Source of the DNA: Nonomuraea sp. SBT364
GTDB lineage: Bacteria; Actinomycetota; Actinomycetes; Streptosporangiales; Streptosporangiaceae
Assembly (NCBI RefSeq): GCF_001083785.1
Contig: NZ_LAVL01000050.1
Location: forward strand, 1-53,462
Direction: 5' to 3'
Length of the DNA stretch: 53,462 nucleotides
Made by a program: the position numbers and the translations under genes. Of the stretch, positions 14,451-23,557 are shown one piece after another. The notes below the pieces were generated by a model, which was given only the letters and a program-made list of their open reading frames with translations, was not told the origin of the DNA and ran no database searches. Position 1 is the first letter of the stretch; each line of letters opens with the position of its first letter.

Positions 14451-16358
14451 ATGGATTTGTCGAAACGACAGTTAGTGGCACTGGCAACGGGAATCCTGCT
14501 GAGCACGGCCCTGCCCGGCGCCGCATCCGCGGGCGCCGGGACCCCGGTCGGCAACAGCGCTGGCGAACCGCGATTCTCTTACGCCGAGGCCATCCGCGAG
14601 ACCGTTTACGTCGAGGCGCCGGTCGACGGCGACCGCGACGGACGCAACGATCGAATCGTCGCGGACATCATCCGCCCCAAGGAGACCGGGTCCGGTCTCA
14701 AGGTGCCGGTCATCTTCCAGGCGAGCCCGTACTTCGCGCCCGAAGCGGGTTCGAGCGCGCAGGCTCACGACAGGCGCTACCGGCCCGGCCCGAAGGACGA
14801 TTACAAGGACCCCGAGGACGACGGCGTCCCGACCCGGTTCCCGGAGTACTACGACAACTACTTCGTGCCACGCGGCTACGCCGTGGTGCAGGTGGACATG
14901 CCGGGCACCCGCTATTCCGAAGGATGCGCGACGGTCGACGGCAAAGAGGTGATCCTGGGCGTAAAGGCTGCCCTGGACTGGCTGGACGGCCGGGCGAAGG
15001 CGACGGACAAGGCCGGCCGGCAGGTGGAGGCCACGTGGGACACCGGCAGGGTCGGCATGGTGGGCCGCTCACACCGCGGCATCCTGGCCAACATGGTGGC
15101 CACCATGGACGTGCCCAACCTGAAGACGATCGTACCGATCGCCACCTTCGGCAGCTGGTATCCCTACCTGCGCACCGGTGGCCTGCCCCGGTTCGTCGAC
15201 TACCCGCGCTGGACCGCCCGGGCGGACGGCAACACCTCCAAACTGGACCCGCAGCGGTGTGCCGCCATCTACGACGAGATCCCCGCGCAGACCGACGAGG
15301 AGAACGGCACCTACACGTCGTGGTTCGCCGAGCGTGACTACCACGCCGCCGCCGCGAAGATCAAGGCCAGTGTCTTCATGGTGCACGGCCTCAACGACTG
15401 GAACGTCACCCCGGACACGGGTCTGGACTGGTGGAAGGCGGTCAGCACGGCCGGCGTGCCGAGCAGGCTCATGCTCACCGAGAAGGCGCACGTCGACCCG
15501 ATCGACTCGCACCGCACGCACTGGCTGCCGCAGATCCACCGCTGGCTCGACCACTGGTTGCTCGGCATCGACAACGGCATCATGAAGGAGCCGAAGGTCC
15601 AGGTCGAGCGCACTCCCGACAGGTGGGAAACGTACGGTTCCTGGCCGGTCGCGAACGCGACGAAGAAGCTGTGGCTGAACGGGATGAGCGAGACTCTTCC
15701 CCCCGGTGCGCGGTACGCCTCCATCGACGAGAAGTACGAGCAGCGGGAAAGTGACATCGTGTCCGACCCCGAGCGCCAGTCCTCCACCAGGCTGGCTCTT
15801 CTGGGCCGGCCGCTGACCGAGGACCTGCGCATCAGCGGGACGGCCGAGGTGTCACTGACGGTGAAGGCCAGCGCGTCGGGCACCCCCCTGTCGGCGTTCC
15901 TGGTGGACTACGGCACCGACTCCTACACCATCGCCGACGAGGACACCTACAGCACCGGAATCAAGGAGACGACCGGCTCGGAGTGCATCGGGCGGGGTAC
16001 CTCCTCCGACACCGGCTGCTATCCCGTCTACGAGCACGACGTCCAGACCCGGCCGTTCGAGATCGTGTCCAAGGTGACGATCGACACCGAAAACCGGGAG
16101 ACCTTCCTCCAGGATGTGCCGGTCAGGCCGGACACGTTCTACACCTACAAGCTGAAGCTGAAGCCGGACGACTACGTGTTCAGGTCAGGGCACCGCCTCG
16201 GCCTGGTCGTCGCGGGCACGAACTGCACGATCATGGAGGTCCCTGGCACCGACTGGTGTTCGTACGCTCCCGAGCCGGGCAACGAGCCCTGGCCCCGGAC
16301 CGTCTTCGACGTCGACATCAGCAAGAGCTTCATCACCTTGCCGGTGGTCGTGAAGTAA
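14451..16358 (+). CDS. Secreted Xaa-Pro dipeptidyl-peptidase (CocE/NonD family, S15)
   Basis: 635 aa. The ATG at 14451 follows CGGAG and starts a good signal peptide (MDLSKRQLVALATGILL..ASA). An alpha/beta-hydrolase catalytic domain is followed by the jelly-roll PepX C-terminal domain (SGTAEVSLTVKASASGTPLSAFLVDYG to FRSGHRLGLVVAGT). The nucleophile elbow reads GRSHRG, so Ser207 is present although many members have GxSYxG. Asp317 (HGLNDWNV) and His347 (KAHVDP) complete the triad. Cleaves X-Pro dipeptides from peptide N-termini outside the cell, complementing the divergent tripeptidyl peptidase. Confidence 0.92.
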   Translation: MDLSKRQLVALATGILLSTALPGAASAGAGTPVGNSAGEPRFSYAEAIRETVYVEAPVDGDRDGRNDRIVADIIRPKETGSGLKVPVIFQASPYFAPEAGSSAQAHDRRYRPGPKDDYKDPEDDGVPTRFPEYYDNYFVPRGYAVVQVDMPGTRYSEGCATVDGKEVILGVKAALDWLDGRAKATDKAGRQVEATWDTGRVGMVGRSHRGILANMVATMDVPNLKTIVPIATFGSWYPYLRTGGLPRFVDYPRWTARADGNTSKLDPQRCAAIYDEIPAQTDEENGTYTSWFAERDYHAAAAKIKASVFMVHGLNDWNVTPDTGLDWWKAVSTAGVPSRLMLTEKAHVDPIDSHRTHWLPQIHRWLDHWLLGIDNGIMKEPKVQVERTPDRWETYGSWPVANATKKLWLNGMSETLPPGARYASIDEKYEQRESDIVSDPERQSSTRLALLGRPLTEDLRISGTAEVSLTVKASASGTPLSAFLVDYGTDSYTIADEDTYSTGIKETTGSECIGRGTSSDTGCYPVYEHDVQTRPFEIVSKVTIDTENRETFLQDVPVRPDTFYTYKLKLKPDDYVFRSGHRLGLVVAGTNCTIMEVPGTDWCSYAPEPGNEPWPRTVFDVDISKSFITLPVVVK

Positions 16359-16373
16359 TCGAGACCGCGCCAG

Positions 16374-16413
16374 GATCGCCCCCGTTCCCCGCCACAGGGG
16401 AACGGGGGCGATC
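16374..16413. terminator. Strong bidirectional terminator hairpin
   Basis: GATCGCCCCCGTTCCCC-gccaca-GGGGAACGGGGGCGATC is a perfect 17-bp stem with a 6-nt loop, 15 nt after the Xaa-Pro peptidase stop and 38 nt after the end of the convergent methyltransferase. Confidence 0.9.
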
Positions 16414-16451
16414 CCTGTGACCTGCCGCTGATCGGGTGGACGCAGCCCCGC

Positions 16452-17150
16452 TCAGCGCTTGATGCAGGTGTAGGCGCCGTACACCGGCCCGCGGAACTTC
16501 ACGGCCACGATCTCGAAACCGGCGGCGGCCAGCATCGGCTCCAGCAGCCACCGGAAGGTGCTGTGCTCCGTGCGGATGTGCTCGATGTAGTCGTCTCGCG
16601 TATAGCCCGCGCCCGGATCGGCGGAGGCGCCGTCGAGCCAGCGTTCGAACACCTCCTCCGCCTGTGACGGATGGAAGTCATAGATCAGATCGCACAGCCT
16701 CAGCACCCCGCCGGGCCGCAGCATCCGGGCGATCCGCTCCAGCGCGAGCGTCTTCCAGAAGTCCGGCAACTGGTGCAGGGCATGGCGCGAGAACACGCCG
16801 TCCGCCAGCGGGGCCGCGTGCTCGTAGCTCAAGAATCCCGCCTGCACGCATTCGAGATTCGACAGCGCGTTATCGGCGGCCCGCTGACGCAGCCGTTCCA
16901 CCATGGCGGCCGAGACATCGACCGCCACGACCCGCCCGAACCGGGTGGCCGCCGCCAGCGCGAACTGCCCCGTCCCGGATCCGAGATCCACCACGGTCGC
17001 GTCATCGGCCAGGCCGTGATCGGCGAAGACCGCCAGATCCTCTGCGGGATCGGGATACCCCTGTTTACGGTCGAAGCCGGCGACGAACGCCGGGTCGAGG
17101 TGTTCCGGGCCCGCGTGCACCAGCTCGTCGAGCATCCATGACTCATTCAT
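16452..17150 (-). CDS. Class I SAM-dependent methyltransferase
   Basis: 232 aa. Motif I is VVDLGSGTGQFALAAATRFG, motif II region GRVVAVDVSAAMVERL, motif IV SRHALHQLPDFWKTLAL and motif V RMLRPGGVLRLCDLIYD: a Methyltransf_11/25-type Rossmann methyltransferase. The target is not evident. Divergent from the epimerase at 17278, separated by 127 bp. Confidence 0.9.
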   Translation of the reverse strand: MNESWMLDELVHAGPEHLDPAFVAGFDRKQGYPDPAEDLAVFADHGLADDATVVDLGSGTGQFALAAATRFGRVVAVDVSAAMVERLRQRAADNALSNLECVQAGFLSYEHAAPLADGVFSRHALHQLPDFWKTLALERIARMLRPGGVLRLCDLIYDFHPSQAEEVFERWLDGASADPGAGYTRDDYIEHIRTEHSTFRWLLEPMLAAAGFEIVAVKFRGPVYGAYTCIKR

Positions 17151-17277
17151 GCACCGAGTCTCTCCCAGCCGAAACCACGCCCGCCATCCATTTATCGCGT
17201 TTTCTCAAACATGCCGGATTCCGCCGGCAGCGAAGAAATGTTGACGCATAACACGAAGATCTGATCGGATAAACTTC

Positions 17278-18267
17278 ATGCGAATTGCTGTCATCGGCGG
17301 GACCGAATTCATCGGGCGTCACCTGGTCGAAACCCTGGCCGCGCGCGGCGACGAAGTGGTGGTGATTCATCGAGGACGCACCGAGCCGGCCGATCTCGTG
17401 GAATGTGCTCATATTCACGTGGACCGCCGGGATTTCTCGACGGTCGCCGGCCAGGTGAAAGCATTCGGCCCGGACGCCGTGGTCGACACCATCGCGCTCA
17501 CCCGCGGCGATGTGGACGCGGTTCTGTCCTATCTACCGGACGTTCATCTGGTCGTGCTCTCCAGCATGGACGTCTACCGCTCTTATGAGTTGTATCTGGC
17601 GGCCGACGACACACCGATGCCGGTCCCGCTCACCGAAGAAAGTCCGCTGCGCCACAGCCGCTACCCCTATCGTGGCACCGACAGGGAGGCGGACGACTAC
17701 CACTACGAAAAGCTGGACGTCGAACCGGCCTACCTGGCACGTAACGGCACCGCGCTCCGGCTGGCGATGATCTACGGCCCGCGCGACCCCCAGCAACGCG
17801 AGGAGTTCGTGCTGCGACGGGTGCGGGCGAAGCGCACGCGCATTCCGGCCGGTCCCGGCGCCACGCTGCTTCCCCGGCTCCACGTCGACGACGCCGTGGC
17901 GGCCATGCTCCTCGCGCTGGACCGGCCGGCGGTCAGTGCCGGGGAGGTGTTCAACGTCGGTGAAGCGGCGACCTTCACCATCCGGGGCTGGATGCGGTCG
18001 ATCCTCGCCGCGGCCGGGCACGAAGCCGAACTGGTGGACGTGCCGGACGACCTGCTGCCCGATGACCTCGACGTCACCCGCAAGACCGTCCAGCATCTGC
18101 TGGTGAGCAGCCAGAAGGCGCGGTCCCTCCTGGGTTTCGAGCCGGCCGATCCTGCCGTCGCCATCACCCGGTCCGTGCGCTGGCACCTGGAGCATCCTCC
18201 CGCGACCGCGAACACCGGCTTCGCCGCCGACGACAGGGCTCTGGCGCTGGTCGATGAACGAGCCTGA
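17278..18267 (+). CDS. NAD-dependent epimerase/dehydratase (extended SDR)
   Basis: 329 aa. The cofactor motif is GGTEFIGRHLVETL near the N-terminus; catalytic YHYEK (YxxxK) follows the SSMDVYRSYE strand, and LHVDDAVAAM and NVGEAATFTI are typical of extended SDRs acting on nucleotide sugars or similar substrates. The start MRIAVIGG directly opens the Rossmann fold; only a weak GGATAA precedes it. Its stop is 7 bp from the stop of the convergent amidohydrolase. No sugar-pathway neighbours, so the substrate is unknown. Confidence 0.88.
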   Translation: MRIAVIGGTEFIGRHLVETLAARGDEVVVIHRGRTEPADLVECAHIHVDRRDFSTVAGQVKAFGPDAVVDTIALTRGDVDAVLSYLPDVHLVVLSSMDVYRSYELYLAADDTPMPVPLTEESPLRHSRYPYRGTDREADDYHYEKLDVEPAYLARNGTALRLAMIYGPRDPQQREEFVLRRVRAKRTRIPAGPGATLLPRLHVDDAVAAMLLALDRPAVSAGEVFNVGEAATFTIRGWMRSILAAAGHEAELVDVPDDLLPDDLDVTRKTVQHLLVSSQKARSLLGFEPADPAVAITRSVRWHLEHPPATANTGFAADDRALALVDERA

Positions 18268-18274
18268 GCGAGCG

Positions 18275-19498
18275 TCAGCGTACGCGAACGCCGGCGCGGA
18301 AGACCGCGCGAACGTCGAGCAGGGAGGCGGGGTCGCGAAGGGGATCGCCGCCCACGACGACGAAATCGGCATCGGCGCCGGCACTGATCCGGCCCTTGCG
18401 TCCCTCGACGCCGCAGGCGATCGCCGCCTGGCTGGTCATCGCGGCCAAGGACGCCGCCGGCGGCAAGCCCAGGTTCCTCAACTCCTCGACGCTGTGCGGC
18501 AGGACGTCGTGCGGCTTCGACGGAAAGATGCCGGCGTCCGTGCCGACGACCACCCGGCCGCCCAACCTGACCAGCTCGCGATGCACCTTCCGCCTGCTGT
18601 CGAGCCGGGGTTCGAGATGTTGCCGCACCTCCAGCGGCAGAGTCCCGCGGGTGCCCAGCGTCAGGCTCAGGAAGGCGCCGCTACCGGCCAGACGTTCCAC
18701 CAACGCGGCGTCCTCGTCGATCCCCTTCTCGCCCGAGAAGCTGACGTGCTCCAAGGTGTCCACCCCGGCGGCGAGGGCGTCCGTGATCGCCTCGTTGCCA
18801 TGGGCGTGCGCGGCCACCGGCAGGCCCAGACGGTGAGCCTCGTCGGCGACGATCCGCAGGTCCTCCTGGCCGTACTGCGAGAGGTACGCGCGTGAGCCCC
18901 GCGTCATCTGGCCGCCGCTCGCCATGATCTTGACTACCGCGCAGCCGCGGTCGTGCCGTTCGCGGACGGCGTCGATCAGTTGGCCGCGGCCTTCCGCCTC
19001 GCCGTTCATGAAGTGGCAGTGCCCGCCGAACGTGGTGATCGGCGGCCCCGCGGCAAGGATCTCGGGCCCGGCCTCCGGAGTCCTGAGGGTCTCCTCCGCC
19101 ACTGTCAGCGCGAGGAAATCCCGGGCGCCGAGATCCCGGACCGTGGTGATCCCCGCAAGCAGTGCCGTGCGTGCCGCTGCCCGCATGCCCGTCAGCATCC
19201 GCTCGTCGTCCGCCGCGACGAACGACGCCACGGGGTCGTTCCCGGAGTCGAAGGCCAGGTGCGTGTGGGTGTCGATGAGACCCGGCAGAAGGCACGCATC
19301 CGCGCCCAGGTCGACCACATACCTGTCTGACGGGCGTGAACCCGTCCGGTCCACCGCCGTGATCCGGCCTCCCCGCACATGCACCGTCGCCGGCCCCGAC
19401 CTCGTGAACCCGTCGAACATCGAACCGGCGTGGACGGCGAATTCACCCGCCACCCCCTGAGGCGGGGCGACCGCGTCCGGGCGACCATGACGACTCAC
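18275..19498 (-). CDS. Metal-dependent amidohydrolase (imidazolonepropionase/prolidase-like)
   Basis: 407 aa TIM-barrel amidohydrolase. Metal ligands are visible in order: HTH (78-80, GLIDTHTHL), a probable carboxylated Lys in VVKIMASGG, His in VAAHAHG and LEHVSFS, and Asp in VGTDAG. The N- and C-terminal beta-sandwich halves (VRGGRITAVD..; GRISAGADADFVVVGGDPLRD) flank the barrel. Cytoplasmic, probably hydrolysing a cyclic amide or dipeptide-like substrate. Divergent from the MBL hydrolase at 19736. Confidence 0.9.
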   Translation of the reverse strand: MSRHGRPDAVAPPQGVAGEFAVHAGSMFDGFTRSGPATVHVRGGRITAVDRTGSRPSDRYVVDLGADACLLPGLIDTHTHLAFDSGNDPVASFVAADDERMLTGMRAAARTALLAGITTVRDLGARDFLALTVAEETLRTPEAGPEILAAGPPITTFGGHCHFMNGEAEGRGQLIDAVRERHDRGCAVVKIMASGGQMTRGSRAYLSQYGQEDLRIVADEAHRLGLPVAAHAHGNEAITDALAAGVDTLEHVSFSGEKGIDEDAALVERLAGSGAFLSLTLGTRGTLPLEVRQHLEPRLDSRRKVHRELVRLGGRVVVGTDAGIFPSKPHDVLPHSVEELRNLGLPPAASLAAMTSQAAIACGVEGRKGRISAGADADFVVVGGDPLRDPASLLDVRAVFRAGVRVR

Positions 19499-19640
19499 TT
19501 CGACTCCCTTTCAGCGAGTTGAGCCGGGCGAATCGGCCGCGCGTGGCTCACGTCACCCGTGGCGGAGGGACGGCATCCGCCATTCTGCTCGCCGTGCCGC
19601 TGACCTGCGGCGGCGGCCTGGCAGCCGGTGGCCGGATTGG

Positions 19641-19675
19641 CAGTAAAAGTGCTGTTATCGGCAGCACCGCTACTG
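19641..19675. promoter_or_regulatory. Two-part palindrome upstream of the MBL hydrolase
   Basis: CAGTA-aaa-GTGCTG-N7-CAGCAC-cgc-TACTG: nested 6-bp and 5-bp arms symmetric about 19658, lying 60 nt before the MBL start in the divergent intergenic region. It looks like an operator for a dimeric regulator. No regulator gene adjoins. Confidence 0.5.
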
Positions 19676-19735
19676 TCGCTCCCCGGACCGGGCCTCCATG
19701 CTGTCATCGACATTTTCCACCTGAGAGGGCGACTC

Positions 19736-20314
19736 ATGAGCGACCTTCCGGCCAGCAGGACAGCGTCGTACGTCGTCCTGTACGAGGGATACGGCAGCGA
19801 CGGCGTGGCGAGCACGGTCGGATACGTCCAGGACGGCGAGATCCGCCTGGTGACCGATCCGGGCATGGTCAAGAACCGTTCGCTCATTCTCGATCCGCTG
19901 CGGGCGATGGGCGTGGAGCCCGAGTCCGTGAGCGACGTCGTCTTCAGCCATCATCATCCCGACCACACGCTGAACGCGGCGTTGTTCCCGGATGCCAGAT
20001 TCCATGACCACTGGGCGATCTACCACGGTGACCAGTGGACCTGGCGTGACGCCGAGGGCTACGAGCTCACCCCGTCGATCAAGCTGATCAGGACGCCCGG
20101 GCACACGCACGAGGACATCACCACGCTCGTCGGCACCCCGGACGGGGTCGTCGCCTTCACCCACCTCTGGAACACCGCCACGTCCGCCGGGGACAGGCAC
20201 GCCGTCGATCTCGACGCCCTGCATCTCGGCCGTGAGCGGGTACTGGCGGTGGCCGACATCGTGGTCCCCGGCCACGGCGCCGCGTTCGTCCCGAGCGCGG
20301 GCACGCCCCGCTAG
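19736..20314 (+). CDS. MBL-fold (metallo-beta-lactamase superfamily) hydrolase
   Basis: 192 aa. The start MSDLPASRTA is chosen because GAGAGGG lies just upstream. The metal motif FSHHHPDHTLN (H72-x-H74-x-D76-H77) is intact, followed by His in RTPGHTHEDI, an FTHLWN segment and a final PGHG. Short, similar in size to MBLAC1-type proteins. It could hydrolyse a thioester, lactone or phosphodiester; no specificity can be read. The amidohydrolase is divergent from it and might act in the same degradative route. Confidence 0.87.
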   Translation: MSDLPASRTASYVVLYEGYGSDGVASTVGYVQDGEIRLVTDPGMVKNRSLILDPLRAMGVEPESVSDVVFSHHHPDHTLNAALFPDARFHDHWAIYHGDQWTWRDAEGYELTPSIKLIRTPGHTHEDITTLVGTPDGVVAFTHLWNTATSAGDRHAVDLDALHLGRERVLAVADIVVPGHGAAFVPSAGTPR

Positions 20315-20359
20315 CGCCACCGCCCGGACCAGCACGGCGGGCCCACCGGCCCGGCCACG

Positions 20360-21178
20360 CTACGGGTTGCGGACGGCCAGGGCGCGGTCGAGGAAAGCGG
20401 TGACGTCATCCAGGACCTCGTCCTTGTTGGTCTCGTTGAACACCTCGTGCCTGCCGCCGGGGTAGATCCGCTCGGTCAGGTCACTCCCCCGCACGGCGTC
20501 GATCCCGTCCCGGCTGGCAGCGATCGGCACAAGCTGGTCGTCCTCCCCGTGCAGCCACAACGTCGGCAGTGACCCGAACGTGCCGCCCTTGGAGATCGTG
20601 GTCAGGGCCTCGGCGAACGCCTCCAGCGTGGCCCGCTTGAACGGCCCGTGCCACACCAGAGGGTCGGCGGTGGCGGCCGCTCCCACCGACGGATCGCGAG
20701 ACAGGATGGCCGGGTCGAGGGGCATGTCGGGAATCTCGTCGAAGGAGAGCAGCGTGGACACGAGCTCCCAGCTCCCGATCACAGGCCCGGACAGCACGAG
20801 CGCGGCCAGGCCGGTGCCGTGACGCTGGGCGTAGCGAGCGGCGATCATGCCTCCCATCGAGTGGCCGATCACCACCACGGGCACGGCGGGATGATCCGCC
20901 CGGGCGCGTTCCGCGAGCTCGTGCACGTCGGTGACCACGTCCTCGAAGTCCACGATCAGCACCCGGTCGCCCTCCGACTTGCCATGACCGACATGGTCCA
21001 CGCCGTAGACCGCGGCGCCGTGCCGTACGAGCCGGTCGGCCACGTGCTCGTACCGGCCCATGTGCTCGCCGTAGCCATGGACCAGGACGGCCACGTAGCG
21101 CGGCCGGTCGTTGGACCATTCCCGGGCCATGTTGAGTCCCCGGACGCCGGCGACACCGTATTCTCGCGACTCGCTCAT
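20360..21178 (-). CDS. Alpha/beta hydrolase, monoacylglycerol-lipase type
   Basis: 272 aa. The ATG at 21178 has GAGGAG 9 nt upstream. The nucleophile elbow is VVVIGHSMGGMIAARYA (Ser107), the oxyanion region is LVHGYGEHMGRYEHVADRLV, and the acid/His loops are WLHGEDDQLVP and YPGGRHEVFNE. The HGxGEHxxRY and GHGxSEGxR patterns are the lysophospholipase/MAG-lipase signature. Cytoplasmic, hydrolysing monoacylglycerols or similar esters. Lies 73 bp downstream of the MFS gene on the same strand, possibly read through. Confidence 0.9.
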   Translation of the reverse strand: MSESREYGVAGVRGLNMAREWSNDRPRYVAVLVHGYGEHMGRYEHVADRLVRHGAAVYGVDHVGHGKSEGDRVLIVDFEDVVTDVHELAERARADHPAVPVVVIGHSMGGMIAARYAQRHGTGLAALVLSGPVIGSWELVSTLLSFDEIPDMPLDPAILSRDPSVGAAATADPLVWHGPFKRATLEAFAEALTTISKGGTFGSLPTLWLHGEDDQLVPIAASRDGIDAVRGSDLTERIYPGGRHEVFNETNKDEVLDDVTAFLDRALAVRNP

Positions 21179-21251
21179 GCTCACTCCTCGATCGAAGTTT
21201 CGGTTGCGCGCAGGGGGCCACACGGCCGGAACCGCCGCTCCCCCACTGATG

Positions 21252-22481
21252 TCATGCGGGCTTGGGGATGCTGCCCGAGGTGGGCTCGGGCTGGAGGTCG
21301 GTCTGGGGCGCGGGTGGCTTGAGGAAGCTGGTGGCCCAGGCGACGGGGATGGCGATGACGGCGATGATGAGAGCGGTGATGATCGGGGCGGTGGCGGTGA
21401 AGTTGCCGATGGCGGCGCCGCCGGCGACGGAGCCTGCGGCGATGCCGACGTTGGCGGCCGAGGCGGGCAGGGAGGAGGCCAGTGCGCCTCCGGGGCCGGC
21501 CAGGCTGACGACGCGGTACTGCAGGGAGGGGACCATGCCCATGGCGAACAGCCCCCAGGCCAGCAGCGCGATGGCGACGAGGAAGGCGACCGCGCCGACG
21601 AAGTAGAGGGCCAGCAGGCTGAGGGCCACGCCCATGGTGGCGATGGTCAGGGTGCGGGCGGCGTTGCTGTCGGCGAAGCGGCCGCCGAGGATCGAGCCGG
21701 CCGCGCTGGCGACGCCGTACGCCAGGAGGAAGGCGCTGATCAGCGGGCCGGAGATACCGGTGATGTTCTGCAGGAAGGGCACGATGTAGGTCAGGGCGGC
21801 ATACAGCGAGGCGAAGCCGAGGGCCTGCAGGGCGAGCAGGGCCAGCACCCGGGGGGCGAAGGCGTACTTGGCCTGGTTGCCCGCGCCGCCGCCGGTGCCG
21901 GCCACGGACGGGATGAGCGCCAGCGTGGCGATCAGCGCGATGACGGCGAGCGCGATCACGGCGACGAAGGAGCCGCGCCAGCCCAGCTGCTGGCCGATCA
22001 GCGTGCCGATGGGGACACCGAGGGCGCCTGATACGGCGAAGCCGCCGAAGACGGCGGAGATGGCCCGGCCCATCCGCTCGGGGGGGACGATGGAGGTGGC
22101 GACGATGAAGGCGACGGCGACGAACAGGCCGCCGAGCGCGCCGGTGATGACGCGGGCCACGACGAACAGGGTGTAGTCGGCGATCAGCACCGGAGCCAGG
22201 TTGCCGATGACGCACAGCAGGAGCGCTGCGGCCAGGACCGTCCGTTTGTTCAGCTTGATCGTCGCGGCGGCCAGGAGGGGCCCGCCGATGGCCACGCCGA
22301 GCGCGTAGGCGGTCACCAGGGCCCCGGCCGCCTGGATGGACACGTCGAGGTCGGCGGCGATCACGTTGAGCACGCCTACCGGGAGCAGTTCTGCACTGCC
22401 CAGCACGAATGTTCCGAGGAACAGCGTCGCCAGGGCCAGGGCGGTGTTGCCCTGGCCGCGCGCCGCTTGCTGGCTTGTCAT
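21252..22481 (-). CDS. DHA1-type MFS multidrug exporter (paralogue of 4451-5671)
   Basis: 409 aa. The start MTSQQAARGQG is homologous to the MNTQQ start of the exporter at 4451. The two proteins align throughout (LATLFLG.FVLGSAELL.VGVL; FLQ..TG.SG.LIS.FLLAYG.A.AAGS; MVPSLQYRVVSLAGPGGALA). 12 TM segments and a Pro-rich tail (PEPTSGSIPKPA). Divergent from TetR 22637, with a 19-bp inverted repeat between. Confidence 0.93.
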   Translation of the reverse strand: MTSQQAARGQGNTALALATLFLGTFVLGSAELLPVGVLNVIAADLDVSIQAAGALVTAYALGVAIGGPLLAAATIKLNKRTVLAAALLLCVIGNLAPVLIADYTLFVVARVITGALGGLFVAVAFIVATSIVPPERMGRAISAVFGGFAVSGALGVPIGTLIGQQLGWRGSFVAVIALAVIALIATLALIPSVAGTGGGAGNQAKYAFAPRVLALLALQALGFASLYAALTYIVPFLQNITGISGPLISAFLLAYGVASAAGSILGGRFADSNAARTLTIATMGVALSLLALYFVGAVAFLVAIALLAWGLFAMGMVPSLQYRVVSLAGPGGALASSLPASAANVGIAAGSVAGGAAIGNFTATAPIITALIIAVIAIPVAWATSFLKPPAPQTDLQPEPTSGSIPKPA

Positions 22482-22565
22482 GCGGGACCTTTCTTGTCGC
22501 ATCGCACGCGGTTGCCGCGACGAGCTCGTTCATTGCCGGCGGGCGGGAGCTGAGCGGCGCCGCCA

Positions 22566-22617
22566 ATGTTAGGGATCGTTCCCTTTCAGCTAGACTATAG
22601 GGAACGATCCCTAACAT
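22566..22617. promoter_or_regulatory. TetR operator: paired inverted AGGGAACGATCCCTAACAT sites
   Basis: ATGTTAGGGATCGTTCCCT (22566-22584) and its exact reverse complement AGGGAACGATCCCTAACAT (22599-22617) are separated by 14 bp. Each half is itself a GGGA-N4-TCCC palindrome. A TATAG -10-like element lies in the spacer. The arrangement fits two TetR dimers controlling both divergent genes. Confidence 0.85.
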
Positions 22618-22636
22618 CGCAATCGGGAGGGGCGTC

Positions 22637-23236
22637 GTGCACAGAACCGCCGCGAAGACCAGGTCCCACGTGCTGCGAGTAGCTGGTGACCTCTTCTACC
22701 GAAAGGGCATCCGGGCGACCGGCGTCGACCTCGTCGCCGCCGAAGCCGACGTGGCCCCCACCACCCTGTACCGCCTGTTCGCCTCCAAGGACGGACTGGT
22801 CGGCGCCTACGTCGAAAACACCCACCAGGACTTCCGCCGGCAAGTGACCTCGGCGATGCGGTCGGCAGCACCCGACCCGCGCGACCAGATCCTGGCCATC
22901 TTCAACCTGGTCCTCGAACAAGTCAGCTCCGAGCAGTACCGCGGCTGCCCCATGCTGATGGCGCTGGCGGAGTTCCCGGACCCCGACCTGCCGGCCCACC
23001 GCAACGCCGTCACCGCCAAGACCTGGTTCCGCGACACCATGGGCGAACTGACCAGCCGGCTCGGCGCCGACGATCCCGCCGAGGTGGCCGACCACCTCAC
23101 CCTGGTCTTCGAAGGCCTGCACGCCTCAGGCCAATCCCTCGGCCCGCACGGCCCCGCCGCACAGGCACGCAACCTCGTCGAAAAAATCATCGCCGGCACT
23201 TCGCCGAACGCCCGCCAGGCGGGAAAGGCGAGTTGA
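22637..23236 (+). CDS. TetR-family transcriptional repressor (paralogue of 3673-4275)
   Basis: 199 aa. The GTG start at 22637 has GGGAGGGG 6 nt upstream. HTH: RVAGDLFYRKGIRATGVDLVAAEADVAPTTLYRLFASKDGLV. The ligand domain has YRGCPMLMALAEFPDPD and VFEGLHASGQ, matching the TetR at 3673 (FRGCPLRNSLPSFPDPG, IIDGLHASG). It probably represses itself and the divergent exporter. Ends at the hairpin 23239-23280. Confidence 0.93.
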   Translation: MHRTAAKTRSHVLRVAGDLFYRKGIRATGVDLVAAEADVAPTTLYRLFASKDGLVGAYVENTHQDFRRQVTSAMRSAAPDPRDQILAIFNLVLEQVSSEQYRGCPMLMALAEFPDPDLPAHRNAVTAKTWFRDTMGELTSRLGADDPAEVADHLTLVFEGLHASGQSLGPHGPAAQARNLVEKIIAGTSPNARQAGKAS

Positions 23237-23238
23237 AC

Positions 23239-23280
23239 CGGCGGCAGGCCCCCGCACTGCTGTGCGAGGGCCTGCCGGCG
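23239..23280. terminator. Bidirectional terminator hairpin
   Basis: CGGCGGCAGGCCCCCGCAC-tgct-GTGCGAGGGCCTGCCGGCG, a 19-bp stem with two mismatches, sits between the convergent TetR and small secreted protein genes. Confidence 0.82.
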
Positions 23281-23287
23281 AATCAGT

Positions 23288-23557
23288 TCACGGTGCCACC
23301 TGAATCCAGAGCTCCACCCAGTACGTTCCGGGCCTGCATTCGAAGTCGTACCATTCGTTGTTATTGACTCCACGGTAGCCGCGGTCGTAGCACAGCCACC
23401 AGGGGTTGGGGCCGTAGTAAGTGTCATAGTAGCGGAGCGGCGTTTTCGCGACAGCGCTGGACGCACCGGCTTCTGCTGCTGCCTGAACGGGGGTTGCGGC
23501 TGCCACGCCGGCGGCGAGGAAAAGGCTTGCGGCGGCGACCGTCAGTAGTTTGCGCAT
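23288..23557 (-). CDS. Small secreted protein (89 aa), unknown function
   Basis: The start MRKLLTVAAA follows CGGAG with good spacing. A signal peptide (LLTVAAASLFLAAGVAAATPVQA) leaves a mature aromatic-rich domain of about 60 residues containing YYDTYYGPNPWWLCYDRGY, VNNNEWYDFECRPG and YWVELWIQVAP. The two Cys could form one disulfide. The mature part is rich in Tyr and Trp, as in small extracellular or spore-surface proteins. The family is not recognised. Convergent with TetR 22637. Confidence 0.75.
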   Translation of the reverse strand: MRKLLTVAAASLFLAAGVAAATPVQAAAEAGASSAVAKTPLRYYDTYYGPNPWWLCYDRGYRGVNNNEWYDFECRPGTYWVELWIQVAP

